From positions 1 to 43,280 of the forward strand of contig JANBPU010000137.1 in NCBI GenBank assembly GCA_027575805.1: DNA of 43,280 nt, given 5' to 3'. Shown here piece by piece: positions 21,115 through 31,412 of the stretch. The stretch's first letter is position 1; each line of letters begins with the position of its first letter. This DNA comes from Mycoemilia scoparia (Eukaryota > Kickxellomycota > Kickxellomycetes > Kickxellales > Kickxellaceae). Below the pieces are notes generated by a model. The model made no database searches and was not told where the DNA came from. It saw nothing but the letters and a program-made list of their open reading frames with translations. The translations under genes and the position numbers were made by a program.

Positions 21115-23301
21115 TCAAAGTTTAGTAGCAGGGGTTTGTGAAACAGCATTAGAATCCATATCGCCTAGGTTATATTTTCTAAGCATTTCCCATATCCATC
21201 GGGATGCATCAAACTTCTTTTCGGCCCCAACTCTTCCTAAAACATGGTCTTGGATTGTTTCGAGCACTGCGCGCTGTGTACCCCAGGATGTTTCACGCTC
21301 AAGCCTGTCCTCAATAAGCTTGCGCCAACTTGGGAATGCACTCACATGCAGAGCCTGGAGCTGATCTGCGAGCACCAAGAATAGCTCCCGTCTTGTTACT
21401 TGGGTTGTAGCACTAGAGTTCTTGACCTGGCAGGAAGGCAAATTCGCTTGAGGGTCAGGCTTAGAGTCAAAGCTTTTATTATCAAATAGGGGATCCAGGA
21501 CATCCAGCAAATTTACGATGAGACTCCAAGCAAGGTCAGTGTTGCCTGCACTAGTACATGCGGATACAGAAGCTGTGAATGCAATCCGGAGTTGATCAAC
21601 ATTTATAGAATACGGATAGAGGGCTATTAGCCTTTTGGCATACCAGGGGACTATCGCCAGGCTGAGCTTGCTACCATGGGAATCAAGTACGCCTAGCATT
21701 ACAGCGTGAGAGGTCTCAAACAGCTCTGGAGTCTCATGGCGTGCCCATGTATCAGAGAATACCTGCGATATTGGTAGTACGCAGTTTGAAACTGTCGCTT
21801 CAGAAAGGTTAGGTATAAGTTGATCAACCCAATCCATGAAGAACAAAATGGTACACATTCGAGGGTAGCTGAGAACCATTTGCTGGTCCACTGGATAATA
21901 GTTTGATCTTTCGACAACCGTGCGAATCCATGGTATTGTAGAATATAGTTCCCTGACGTATGGATCAATAAGGTGCTTGTCAGTCGAGGGTCGTTGGAGG
22001 AAAGCCATTATCTGCCTGAGTATAGATTGATAAGCCTCAAAGCCATCTCTTCCGACATCAAGGGTTATAAAATGTAGATGGGAGGCGGTGGACAAAATCA
22101 ATGTCAGAATACTGAATAGAGACTTTTGTTGCGTTCTGATTCTGTAATCGTCAACGAGCTGGGAAGCTGCTATAGCGTCCAGAGCCACCATCGTGGTAAA
22201 TGCATATGCTTTGAAATATTCTCTTAATATCTGGTTTATAGAAGGACTCAAGTTGCCATCATTGCTCTTAGGGTTGGCTGGTGTCTGTCTATGATCAGTA
22301 TACCACCTGGATCTTTCCCACTGTACTAGTAGCTCATTGCTGTAGCAATTTATCCTTTGAGTAATATGTTCGGCTAATGGGAATGTGGTGTTTCTGCAAA
22401 GCAAAGATAGCACTCGTGCAGCATAACCCATTTGCTTATACAAATGTTGAGTGGTCTGGCCCATAAAGATATTCTCGCCCTTTATAGGTGAAAGTGTAGA
22501 TACATTTAAAAAGCTGCAGTCTAACGGCCCGTTGTATTCGTATATCATAGATGTCCATATATGAATGAATGGGCTTGAAGCCAAGTTTTTGATATATGAT
22601 CTAGGTAGGATGGGAACTGCGATCATTGCTGTTGTTGTGACAGCGATCCTCAAAAGCTCACTGAGTGGTGTATTTTGGAACAACATAGTAGAGTCAAGTC
22701 TTGAAAGCGCTTTGGCAAATATGTCAGATGCCCGATCAGTGAGAAGTGAAGCATAGGCCTCGCTGTGGAAGGCGTTTATCAAGCCTGTGATAGCTAATAG
22801 CGAGGCAATGAATCTGTGGCAATCTGGTGTGGCTACTAGCTGTATTGTAGAATCGAGATTATCCTTATCCTGTATCAAGCCATAAATACCCGAGCGACTG
22901 ATTATATTGTCTGCAATGAGGTATTGTTGGCATTGATCTAATATCACATTTAAAATTCCCGCCTGGTTTTCTGGTAGTTTGGAGCCAGGTTTAGTCTCAA
23001 ATGCAGAAGACCAAATATCTCCGGGTATGGCACGGACTTTCCCAAAGAAGGTGCTGCGAAGCTCAGCGTCTTGTCTTATTATATTGTCCCTGCCAGCCCG
23101 AATTCGAGAAATTCCTATATACTGGAACATATGAACGTGCTTTATAGCCATTTCAAGGGAAAGCTCCGTGCTAGAAAGAGTAGTTTCTTTTGGTTGTGGT
23201 GGAGGCCATTTCTGGAGGAAGTCACCAAGAACCTCACTGCAAATAAGCTTTGAATTGCTTGTGGATAGTATACGTGTAGGGGTTCTTAATAAAGGGTCCA
23301 T
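21115..23301 (-). CDS. Peroxin 8 (PEX8)-like intraperoxisomal import protein
   Basis: One exon of 728 aa. The protein is helical with no signal peptide. Stretches such as MCTILFFMDWVDQLIPNLS, then ETSHAVMLGVLDSHGSKLSLAI, VPWYAKRLIALYPYSINVDQLRIAFT and TSWGTQRAVLETIQDHVLGRVG resemble conserved parts of fungal PEX8. It ends in Thr-Lys-Leu, close to the PTS1 consensus Ser-Lys-Leu; fungal PEX8 proteins commonly carry such a signal. PEX8 sits on the inner face of the peroxisomal membrane and connects docking and RING subcomplexes of the import machinery. I see no clear PTS2 at the N-terminus. The assignment rests on remembered family patterns and the C-terminal tripeptide, so it is moderate. Confidence 0.62.
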   Translation of the reverse strand: MDPLLRTPTRILSTSNSKLICSEVLGDFLQKWPPPQPKETTLSSTELSLEMAIKHVHMFQYIGISRIRAGRDNIIRQDAELRSTFFGKVRAIPGDIWSSAFETKPGSKLPENQAGILNVILDQCQQYLIADNIISRSGIYGLIQDKDNLDSTIQLVATPDCHRFIASLLAITGLINAFHSEAYASLLTDRASDIFAKALSRLDSTMLFQNTPLSELLRIAVTTTAMIAVPILPRSYIKNLASSPFIHIWTSMIYEYNGPLDCSFLNVSTLSPIKGENIFMGQTTQHLYKQMGYAARVLSLLCRNTTFPLAEHITQRINCYSNELLVQWERSRWYTDHRQTPANPKSNDGNLSPSINQILREYFKAYAFTTMVALDAIAASQLVDDYRIRTQQKSLFSILTLILSTASHLHFITLDVGRDGFEAYQSILRQIMAFLQRPSTDKHLIDPYVRELYSTIPWIRTVVERSNYYPVDQQMVLSYPRMCTILFFMDWVDQLIPNLSEATVSNCVLPISQVFSDTWARHETPELFETSHAVMLGVLDSHGSKLSLAIVPWYAKRLIALYPYSINVDQLRIAFTASVSACTSAGNTDLAWSLIVNLLDVLDPLFDNKSFDSKPDPQANLPSCQVKNSSATTQVTRRELFLVLADQLQALHVSAFPSWRKLIEDRLERETSWGTQRAVLETIQDHVLGRVGAEKKFDASRWIWEMLRKYNLGDMDSNAVSQTPATKL

Positions 23302-23689
23302 TTGTGCGAGTATAAAATAAAAGTAATAATGATCAGATGCAGGAGATAGTTTAAAAGCATAGACATAAATAGCTGATGGACACCCATTTCAATATATATT
23401 AGTCAAACCACACATGATTTGGATCGACTGATTTGATCCATTGCCTCTAGTAATGGTTACTTTTGACATCACAACCAAGAGTACCAATAATAAATGCTGT
23501 TGTCCTTTTAGTTGATTAAACTAGCCTGCCTTGAATCCCACCAAATTGATGTTGAATAAGGCTTTATTATCAATAATAAGGTTATTCGCTTTGAGCGATA
23601 TCATTTAACTTGTGTTTATCCCCTGATAACAAGCGACAAGCCGTAAAAACACCCATTTATAAAACATCGTATACCATATCACAAGGCAA
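23302..23689. other. Intergenic region
   Basis: This 388-nt AT-rich gap lies between the PEX8-like start and the 3' end of the aminotransferase-class-IV gene (both minus). No feature is recognised. Confidence 0.45.
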
Positions 23690-24677
23690 CTAAACACTAT
23701 CAACCAGCTCAACCTCATACATCTTACGCACAGAGTTAAAGCAGCACATTTTTCTATTATCCTTCTTGGCCTGTAACAAATCTTCCTTTGTGATAACTCC
23801 CTCCTTAATTGTACCAGATTCCAACAGATATCTTCTCATGGTGCCGCCCAGAAGCCCTACACATTTTACAACTGAATATTTATAGCCACAATTTGATATA
23901 TGATGAATTTATGCATTTACATTTCTAGAGCATAACTTACCACACTTCAAGGGCGGAGTGGTCCAAACTAGATTGCCATTTTCATCTGGAATTTGAATTG
24001 CAAAGTTTGCGATAGTTGTTTCAGTGATGTTACCATCTTCGTTATAAAGAACAACATCAAATGGCCTTTCTACATCAGTGAGACTGACATTGTACTTCTC
24101 TCTGGGTTTGTTATACATGGGCCTGTGAGTTGTTTTGTGTCTCAAGAATACGTTGTCACTAGAGACTGGCTCGTTATCAAGAACAATCTTCAAGGGCACT
24201 ATATCAAAAATAGAGGAGTTGGTATTGAAATTACCTGGCATTATAGGGTATAATATACTAGTAGAAGGATATATACACACTTGTGTTAACTCTTGGAGTT
24301 TCTGGTGTAACACCAACTTGGATCTTGCCATCATAGCTTAATAAAATACGAACACGGAAATACTCGCTCTGGCTGCTCTCTTCAGCCTGTTTAGTAGCTT
24401 CCTGGACCTTGCTCTTCACTTCCTCAGGAGTAGGAACATTACGAAATGCTTTGTCGTCTGAGTATATTATGGACATAGTCGTGGCACTAGACAATAGCCT
24501 CTCAACATGGTAGTCCATTAACCAACACTCTAAATTTTGATATCATGAAATTAGTATTTGGACTTCATCTAAACTTTGTCCAATTATGACTAAATATCAA
24601 GTACATCGTTTACCTTCTCCTCGGTGCTTAATTGTTGTCTCGAGCAGTTCAAATGATGAGTAATTAGGCAAAGACAT
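23690..24677 (-). CDS. Class IV PLP-dependent enzyme, aminodeoxychorismate lyase type; 4 exons
   Basis: Exons 24614-24677, 24281-24529, 23941-24234 and 23690-23856 give 257 aa, with introns of 84, 46 and 84 nt. The N-terminus (FELLETTIKHRGEG, then WLMDYHVERLLSSA) is the family opening. LRHKTTHRPMY holds the predicted PLP-binding lysine near residue 138. Further on are ITETTIANFAI, the TPPL motif, GLLGGTMRRYLLESG and a final FNSVRKMYEVEL strand. Splicing joins LKCG to LLGGTMRR exactly as the family requires, which fixes the last intron. These enzymes convert aminodeoxychorismate to p-aminobenzoate and pyruvate for folate, as ABZ2 does in yeast, but related class IV aminotransferases with other substrates cannot be excluded. 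Confidence 0.85.
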
Positions 24678-25533
24678 CGTTGTTATATCTTGAAGAATAG
24701 GTGTGAATAGGTGAAAGAAGACATATCAACCAGCTGTTACAGGAGATTGAATGGATATAAGCCCAAGATTCCATTATGGGGGAAATCGAGAAATGACAAA
24801 ATCTTCTACATTCCATACTTCCTAACGTGATGCTGCTTTAGCAGTTGACTTGACACCACAAGCTATTTTCTATGCAGAATAAGTTTTCAGATTCGACTAC
24901 AAATAAGAACATTCCCAAATATTATATCTTCAAGTTGTGTTTAATGTATTGGTAGGCCATCCCAACCTTTATCATTATTTTCCTCCAGACTGAATAGCCT
25001 ATGCTTTGCAACCAGACTTTGATAAGTGACAGTGTTAGGCATCATCTGTGTGCCCATTTTTGAGCATCAGCTTTTGATTCATTGCTGATATATTCAATTT
25101 CTCTATTCAACCTTTTTATCATTTTACTAAACTATGTAAAAAAATTGCCTATATTGTGATGGGGGTTTTTGAATTGTGCTACTGATTTGAATTCCAAATC
25201 TAGGCATCAGTATGCGATGCAAGGATTCTGTTTCAAGTTAACCTCAATCACATCCTTTGAATACTAATAAAAATTGGAAATGATTTTTGGATTCCCTTTG
25301 CAAGAGGTTTTTTAAAATCAATTTGAATTGCTTTATCTATTTAATAGTGGTGAGTGCCTAGTTATACCTAAAAAATACCAGTCATGAAGATATGCTTCTT
25401 TTACTTAATTTTATTTTACTTTTTATCAGCTTTTAAGCCTACATCCTTAATATTTTTTCAGTAACAAGCGTCATACTATTTTATTTGTAGCATCTTATTA
25501 GGAATTGATAGACCAAAAATATAAAAACATATT
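24678..25533. other. Gene-free divergent interval
   Basis: This 856-nt AT-rich region lies between the divergent starts of the PLP-enzyme gene (-) and the second F-box-like gene (+). Nothing specific is seen. Confidence 0.45.
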
Positions 25534-27171
25534 ATGGAACTCCCTATCGAACTTAAAGAACAGGTCCTGTGCCAGGTCACGTTAGGTGGTGGATACACTT
25601 CGGCATGCAAAGACATTGGATTGGTATCTGGTCAATGGGAAAATGTTACTATAAGGCATGTGTGGAAATCATTCTATATGTATACAAGTGAGCTCATAAG
25701 TGCAAAAAGTACCAATGAAAACTTTGGAAAGTTGGTTAGATCTGTTGTCTTACACATTGCTCCGGATGAGCCCATAGAAGATGGCCAGTTACCATACAAG
25801 CTTCAACAATGTCTTGACTTGGTTTGGTCAAATGCTCGGCATTTGGCCACAAATATTCCAGCTGGATTTCCACTTCCCATGCTTGTATCTGGCATAGGAA
25901 ACTCATTCCCCATATTGCAAAGGCTTACAATCAAACAATCGCACAAGGATTTAGGCAACACTGTTGGTCTTATTCTTGAGAATTTGCCAAAACTTTGTGA
26001 GCTTTCCATTTACAACATCAGCCCAACCGGGAGTGTAATGATTGAAGATGAGTACTTTGTAGAAACTGACAACCAAACTGTAGAAAGCCTTAAAAAATAT
26101 AAGAATCGCTTGACGACTCTGAAGCTAGTTGGGTGGGTTGCAACAATAGAGCTACTGAATACTATAAAGGTATATCAACCCTACATTGAAGAGATTACAA
26201 TGAGCCTACATGCCAAACATATGAGATCAAGAACATTGCTTTCCAATCCATCTATAACCAAGATTGAGTGTCATACCATGTATCTAAGTAGCCAGAATGA
26301 TTCCTATGAGTTCGATAGCAAAAAATTCCCAAAAATCCAGGCTTTAAGTATTGAAACCATAGTTATAGATAATATCATACGCTACACTATACCAAACACG
26401 ATAGTTCCTACATTTACTTCACCACTCGACCATTTAAAGTACCTTACTTTGCCTTACATTTCTAATTCTCTTGCAGCAATGATTGGGTCTTACTGCAAAA
26501 ACATAGTTTACCTTAAATGTGCCAACGATTGTTTTTATACCAGCCCCACATCAATTCCTACAAGTCCTACAAGTACCAATTCAAGTGGTGGTATTAAAGA
26601 TGGAAGCAACAACAGCAATAGTAGCCACTACAACTCTTTTACACTTGATCACACGGGCTTCTTGGCAATCGTCGAGAATCTTCCTGTGTTACAGTTTCTT
26701 ACTTTAGGAACTATAGGTCTTCCACCTAGACACAGACTCACAGAAAGCATTAAGACTTTAGGACAGGACATCAGGAATTGGAAAGTCGTATCTCCACTTA
26801 GCACTATCAACATTGGAAGACTGAATATTTCGCTAAAAAATCTTGGGTATTTTATGAATCATTTCATGTCCGCAAGGTCTCATAGCATTAGGATATTAGA
26901 AGACGAGGACATAAGCTCAGAGAGTGTTGATGATACATTCGAACATTGGAAATCCTACGAAAATATAGTTGACTTGGAGGTATGGAATCGTCATTCCGAC
27001 CTTAATTTTTCTTTCATCGAAAGGCTGCTATCCCACTTCCCAAACCTCAAAAGGATATATTGGCTAGGGCAACCACTAACTGCTGAAGTTTACCAGTCAA
27101 TAAAAAATAAATCTGCCTATGTAAATTTTGTAGGGCATGATACCCCAGTAGATGGCGCATTCATTATCTAG
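25534..27171 (+). CDS. F-box/leucine-rich-repeat-like protein
   Basis: One exon of 545 aa. It opens with ELPIELKEQVLCQVTLGGG, an F-box-like start placed immediately after Met. Repeats of about 25-30 residues with Leu-rich patterns follow (PILQRLTIKQS, PKLCELSIYNI, NRLTTLKLVGW, LKYLTLPYIS, NIVYLKC, PVLQFLTLGTIG and NLKRIYWLGQP). A low-complexity insertion near residues 335-365 is rich in Ser, Thr and Asn. It resembles the protein encoded at 17909-19441 in the C-terminal third, and both carry the pattern I-V-E-N-L before a Leu-rich strand, so the two are probably divergent paralogues. SCF substrate receptor is the usual role; no target can be named. Confidence 0.75.
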   Translation: MELPIELKEQVLCQVTLGGGYTSACKDIGLVSGQWENVTIRHVWKSFYMYTSELISAKSTNENFGKLVRSVVLHIAPDEPIEDGQLPYKLQQCLDLVWSNARHLATNIPAGFPLPMLVSGIGNSFPILQRLTIKQSHKDLGNTVGLILENLPKLCELSIYNISPTGSVMIEDEYFVETDNQTVESLKKYKNRLTTLKLVGWVATIELLNTIKVYQPYIEEITMSLHAKHMRSRTLLSNPSITKIECHTMYLSSQNDSYEFDSKKFPKIQALSIETIVIDNIIRYTIPNTIVPTFTSPLDHLKYLTLPYISNSLAAMIGSYCKNIVYLKCANDCFYTSPTSIPTSPTSTNSSGGIKDGSNNSNSSHYNSFTLDHTGFLAIVENLPVLQFLTLGTIGLPPRHRLTESIKTLGQDIRNWKVVSPLSTINIGRLNISLKNLGYFMNHFMSARSHSIRILEDEDISSESVDDTFEHWKSYENIVDLEVWNRHSDLNFSFIERLLSHFPNLKRIYWLGQPLTAEVYQSIKNKSAYVNFVGHDTPVDGAFII

Positions 27172-27252
27172 ATTTCAATCAAAAGGGTAAAAATCACAAG
27201 AGATTAGACAAAATGGCCCCCCAGTAGTCAGGCTTAGAATGGCCTATAATTA

Positions 27253-27307
27253 GGTCAAAATCCGAGGACCCATTTCTGCCTAACACACATTCAATCACTA
27301 TTGAAAT
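27253..27307 (+). repeat. Second dispersed repeat, copy 1
   Basis: GTCAAAATCCGAGGACCCAT with TTTCTGCCTAACACACATTC and ACTATTGAAAT matches 34590-34646 over about 55 nt with roughly a quarter of positions changed. It lies 82 nt downstream of the F-box-like stop codon. No terminal inverted repeat is obvious. Confidence 0.65.
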
Positions 27308-27547
27308 CTTACCAAAAATTACTTTAATAATTTGTATATAAGCATTAGATTTTCACTTATTTGTTTTTTTGCACAATTTTTTAGGTTTTTATTATATCTG
27401 ATATTTAAAATATATCATTTACAATTTATTTCTTGCAAGTAAATACGTTTATTGATATGCGGGCAACTTATATAAGCTTTCAACTTCAATAATAATAATA
27501 ATAGCAGCATTTGGATGAAACTCCTAATTTGGAGTTTTAACAAAAAA

Positions 27548-27579
27548 CATGATCACCCAAGTCGGGTAATCTGATCATG
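27548..27579. repeat. Palindrome-flanked hairpin upstream of RRP15
   Basis: CATGATCA (27548-27555) and TGATCATG (27572-27579) are perfect inverted arms around a 16-nt interior. An overlapping alternative pairing also exists (GATCACCC with GGGTAATC around AAGTC). It lies about 110 nt upstream of the RRP15 start. Its role is unknown. Confidence 0.6.
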
Positions 27580-27688
27580 CTCTGAACTGGGATCAAGGTT
27601 CTCAATAAAATAATTTTATTTGTTAGGCAAGTTTGAGAGCCACATTATTTTTGTTTCAATAAACTTACATTTAAATATTCAAGTCAAA

Positions 27689-28870
27689 ATGCCTAAACCA
27701 ACTACGGGCAAATCGAAAGGAAGTCTCTCACTTTTGGTTGAGAAAGGCAGCAAGAATAGTGTCCAAAAGGAACTGAGCGAGAAAAAAGACGCAGGTAAGC
27801 ATGTGAATTAGTTTTTATAGTGGTTAGGAACTATAAACGTGCATATATATATATATATATATGGTCATGGTTATACGCTTTAACATATTTTTGCTTGCCA
27901 TAGGCAAAAAGAGGCTAGCAGAAGAAGAATGTATTAGTGGCGAAGAGGAGGAGGAGGAGGATGATGATGATGAAGAAAAGGATAAAAGTAACTCTTCTGA
28001 TGATGACAACAAAAACGAAAATGAAGAAGGCGATGATGATGATGACGACGACGACGATATTAGTTCTGTTCTGGTAAAGAACAAAAAGACAAGTAAGCAG
28101 TTTTTATAGCATTGAGATCCAAAGATATGCTGTATCATGATCCTAACCATATAAAATTTGTATTTGTGTAGAAAAAGCTAAAACTGCAACAGAAGAAGAG
28201 TTTGCGGGCGCAATGGCGGCCATTCTTGGCCAGAGTGTAAAAAGTTTAGACAAGGATGTAAGAGCATTGCCCAGTTACATATAAATACTTGTAATATAGT
28301 GAGGAATATATTTTTTGATCCTTCCAAGATATCATGTACTGAGTAAATGCGGACCCTTTTATATAATAGGCGCCAATTATGGCAAAGAACAAGTCTACAG
28401 AAAAGAAAATCGAAAAAGAAAAGATCGAATATAAGGCTAGAAAAGCTATAACTACTGAACGTAAGGCTTTGCTATCCAAGGACAGAGTCATCCCAGACAT
28501 GAGGAATTTTGAATACGAAAAGCGGTTAAGAAAGGTTGCAACTCGAGGAGGCAAGTACTTAGCAATAGTATTAATTAGTGTTGCTGCTATATTCTACATT
28601 TACATTCCCTCGAGTTGTTAAAGATTTATTTGTTATTTGCTGTATAGTTGTCAAACTGTTCAATGCTGTAAAGGTTCAACAAACTGAAATAAAACAAATG
28701 GTCGATTCCAAACCAACTATTACAAAAACAGAGAAAGGTATGTTTATTACATTTTAAAATATCAAGTCCATATTTAGAAAATGAATATGATTCTAATTTT
28801 CTTTTTTAATTTAGTATCTGCGCTCTCAAAAGCTAAATTCCTCGATCTCCTTAAATCCGGTGCTAAATAA
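27689..28870 (+). CDS. RRP15: Ribosome biogenesis protein RRP15; 6 exons, one GC-AG intron
   Basis: Exons 27689-27794, 27904-28092, 28172-28257, 28370-28550, 28648-28737 and 28815-28870 give 235 aa. RRP15 is a nucleolar factor needed for 60S subunit maturation (pre-rRNA processing of the 27S precursors). An acidic tract encoded by GAT/GAC/GAG runs lies near residues 45-95. The conserved core follows: EEFAGAMAAILGQSV, then KIEYKARKAITTERKALLSKDRV, YEKRLRKVATRGVVKLFNAV and a terminal KAKFLDLLKSG. Intron 4 (28551-28647) starts with GCAAGT: only this junction yields the family motif TRG-VVKLFNAV, while the nearby GT at 28555 breaks frame. All other introns are GT-AG and keep frame. Confidence 0.93.
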
Positions 28871-29113
28871 GTTTCCTTTTTAATAAATGGTTTGTAAGCA
28901 TAAAGATATCTTGTCTAAAAATCTCAATGTTATACAAATGGTGCAAAGTGATTGTAATTTAATGAGAATAGACCTGAAAGTAAAGTATACCATAAATAAT
29001 TGTATAAAAGGGCATGCAATACTGTGAAGGCCAAAACATATGAACAGACTCTATATTTCACTGCTACTGCATGCTATGTGGTGGATCCACCATCGATTTT
29101 CATTTATATCCAG

Positions 29114-30566
29114 TTACTTTCTATTAGATTGGGTACTAAATATAGAAGGCCCCTGTTGCAATACAACAAATTCCTCATCTACAAAGATAATAGCAATGAA
29201 ATATCAGTTTTGACTGCTAGTAAGCCGAATAGATCCAAACTGTTTACTATGAACTCTTACATTTTGTTTTGGATTTCAGTTTTGACCCACCTGTCTCTTG
29301 ACTTGAGTCGCCAGAAAGATATGTGGGCTCTTCTCCTGGCTCAGGTGACGATGATGGCTCAACCCACACTGGGTTTGTATTGGGGTTATCTGCAGGGCTT
29401 TCACTTACCTTGGTCGGCGGATCAAACAATGTGGAGTTGTCTCCAACCTCAAATTGTAACTTTAGCATTTCATATGTTTGAGGCGTAGCTAATTGGGGTG
29501 CCTTATTAGTATCCTGGTTCGCAGGATTTGAAGGTCTCCAGCACCGAGTTATAGGGTCATATATCAATCCAGTTTTGGCTATATAGAGGTGCAAATGCAT
29601 AAACGAATGCTGAGTTTGTAGATTAAAGCACAGAGATACATCAAATCCCGAATTTTTAACACTGTGATGTATCTGGAGAGCTAATATGCCTTACATTTGG
29701 GTGTCACCCGGCCAGCGGTATGGGCCAGAAGCTTGCGTCTCTTTTTTGGCCGATGCAGTGGTGTTTTGCTGCCAGCAATAACCTCAAACTTTCTGCGGCT
29801 ATCGCTCTCATTCTTTGATAAGTTGGCTACAATGAAAATACAGTTATAGCACTTTTTATAATACCATGCCCAAGTGATGATGATGATGTATAAAAATATA
29901 GCTCTCAAGCTTTTTGCATATCTGAATGCAACAATTCTTACCAAGTGATGGTACGCTACTTGGCCTATCAGCCTGGGAATCTTCAGATGCTTGAGAGACT
30001 GGTTGCTTTGGCAGTAAATCAGGCTCGCTTGGCATATCCTCAGCACCAGAGTCATGGTTAGATATCATGCTCCAGTCCCCATTGCTTTCATCGCCCGATG
30101 AGGCACAGTCAACAGAGCCAATGCCAGCATTACAAGGAAAATCACCAGCGATGCTCACATGATCAGGACATGTTGAAACATCTTCGATTTCTGGGCTCTG
30201 AGGTGACAAGGGAAATGCTGGTGAGGGTGAAGACGGGTTGTTCGGTGTCTTGGGAAGGTGGTCGTAGGCACCTAGAGGAGATGAGGGTACTGGCGAGCGG
30301 GGCTCAGGCGTGAATGGTGGATAGCGTATACTAGAAGTAGGCGTTGGCAGCCCCGACACTGAGCTCTTGGACTTGCTGGCCTCTTTTCTTTGGTAGCTGA
30401 AAGACGTATTAGTGGTAACTTTTGGCTGAGAGCCAGGCATATTCAAGCCTTCAGTATCCTCCATTACCCAGTCACTGTCTATCTCATTTGAGCCCGAAGG
30501 TTGAGAGGAAACATCGGTCACTCGCTTTGCTGCCCAGTTTAAAAGATTGGAAAGCTGTGAAGCCAT
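29114..30566 (-). CDS. Uncharacterised Ser/Pro-rich protein; 3 or 4 exons
   Basis: Exons 29942-30566, 29695-29826, 29261-29578 and (tentatively) 29114-29178 give about 379 aa. If the last intron is not used, the frame ends at 29247 with 362 aa. The start is the ATG at 30566 (MASQLSNLLNWAAKRV), the second in the frame; an upstream ATG at 30635 adds a hydrophobic leader. Residues 60-200 are Ser/Pro-rich with many Ser-Pro and Thr-Pro sites, suggesting phospho-regulation by proline-directed kinases. A basic segment HRPKKRRKLL (about 230-240) is a good nuclear signal. It is followed by TGLIYDPITRCWRPSNP, a Tyr-Asp-Pro...Cys-Trp motif faintly like that of Byr4/Bfa1-type proteins, too weak to name it. 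The C-terminus is acidic and Pro-rich. Confidence 0.62.
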
Positions 30567-31412
30567 AGATATATAGGAGCAATATAGGTATGAAAGGAAG
30601 GAAAAAGAAACCACGATAGCATTAACTCTGGCCATTAAAAATGATCCATCAATCTCCGTATTCTGAGCTTTGCAAATGGCAGATACAAGTGGTGGCGTGA
30701 CACCCCCAAGACCAGCTCACATCTATCGCCTGTGCCCTCATACATGTGATGAATCCTGATTTTACTGTCGCAATAGCTACAGCACATTCGCATTTGCAAT
30801 AAACCATTCAAACCTCTTGGTCGTTGTACTCTGGCCAATATAGACGGCCATTGTTAGATAAAGGGAGCTGCATTAAAGGGCATCTCCACGAACGCCCTTC
30901 ATATGCATTGAACAGACATGCCGCTGCTAAAAACATAGGTAAACCGAGTTCCAAGCCAGCTTGTGTTTAATTTATTTCGCTCGGCATTTGAAATCTTCGT
31001 TAATGAGTAATGTACGCGGCATATCACCAAATTGTATATAAAGCAAGAGGCTATACTGTTTTCTTGGGTTGGCAGATCCAATAGTAGCATTATGTGGTTT
31101 GGTATTTGTGGCTTTAAAGTTAAATAGTATATTTATCTCAATATTCAAGCTACAATACTAGGCTGTATGAATATCCAATGCATGAATTAGTTTTCTTTCA
31201 AGTGAGTGAAGCAAAATGTAGGGCAAATAGCCACAAAGTTAATTAATGACCATTGTTGCACAATTCCTAAACCAAAATCCCATAAGTCTCACAAGCAAAA
31301 TGGTATTGGGCCCAAGATACTTTGTCTTTAAATCCTAAAGAAAGGAATGTTGACCTAAAAACTCTCCTTTTGCGAAAATCAATCGGCCGCACGGTTTATT
31401 ACTACTTGCAGG
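30567..31412. other. Divergent intergenic region
   Basis: This 846-nt interval lies between two divergent genes. Minus-strand frames at 30635-30838 and 30899-31090 have no signature. Nothing else is recognised. Confidence 0.45.

Larger units (their letters stand above)
27172..27688. other. Intergenic region with repeat and hairpin
   Basis: This 517-nt interval contains a repeat copy at 27253-27307 shared with 34590-34646, an AT-rich stretch, and an inverted repeat at 27548-27579. It supplies the promoter for RRP15. Confidence 0.5.

Noticed and set aside
20970..21160. Search for a SECIS hairpin around TGATTACATG (about 21077)
   Set aside because: The following AA and GA can be placed, but the required helix does not pair; not convincing by eye.
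21137..23301. PTS2 signal at the PEX8-like N-terminus (RILSTSNSKL)
   Set aside because: Lacks the His/Gln expected at position 8 of the PTS2 pattern.
27824..28150. Ser-rich minus-strand frame opposite the RRP15 acidic tract
   Set aside because: Mirror of GAT/GAG repeats in the real coding strand.
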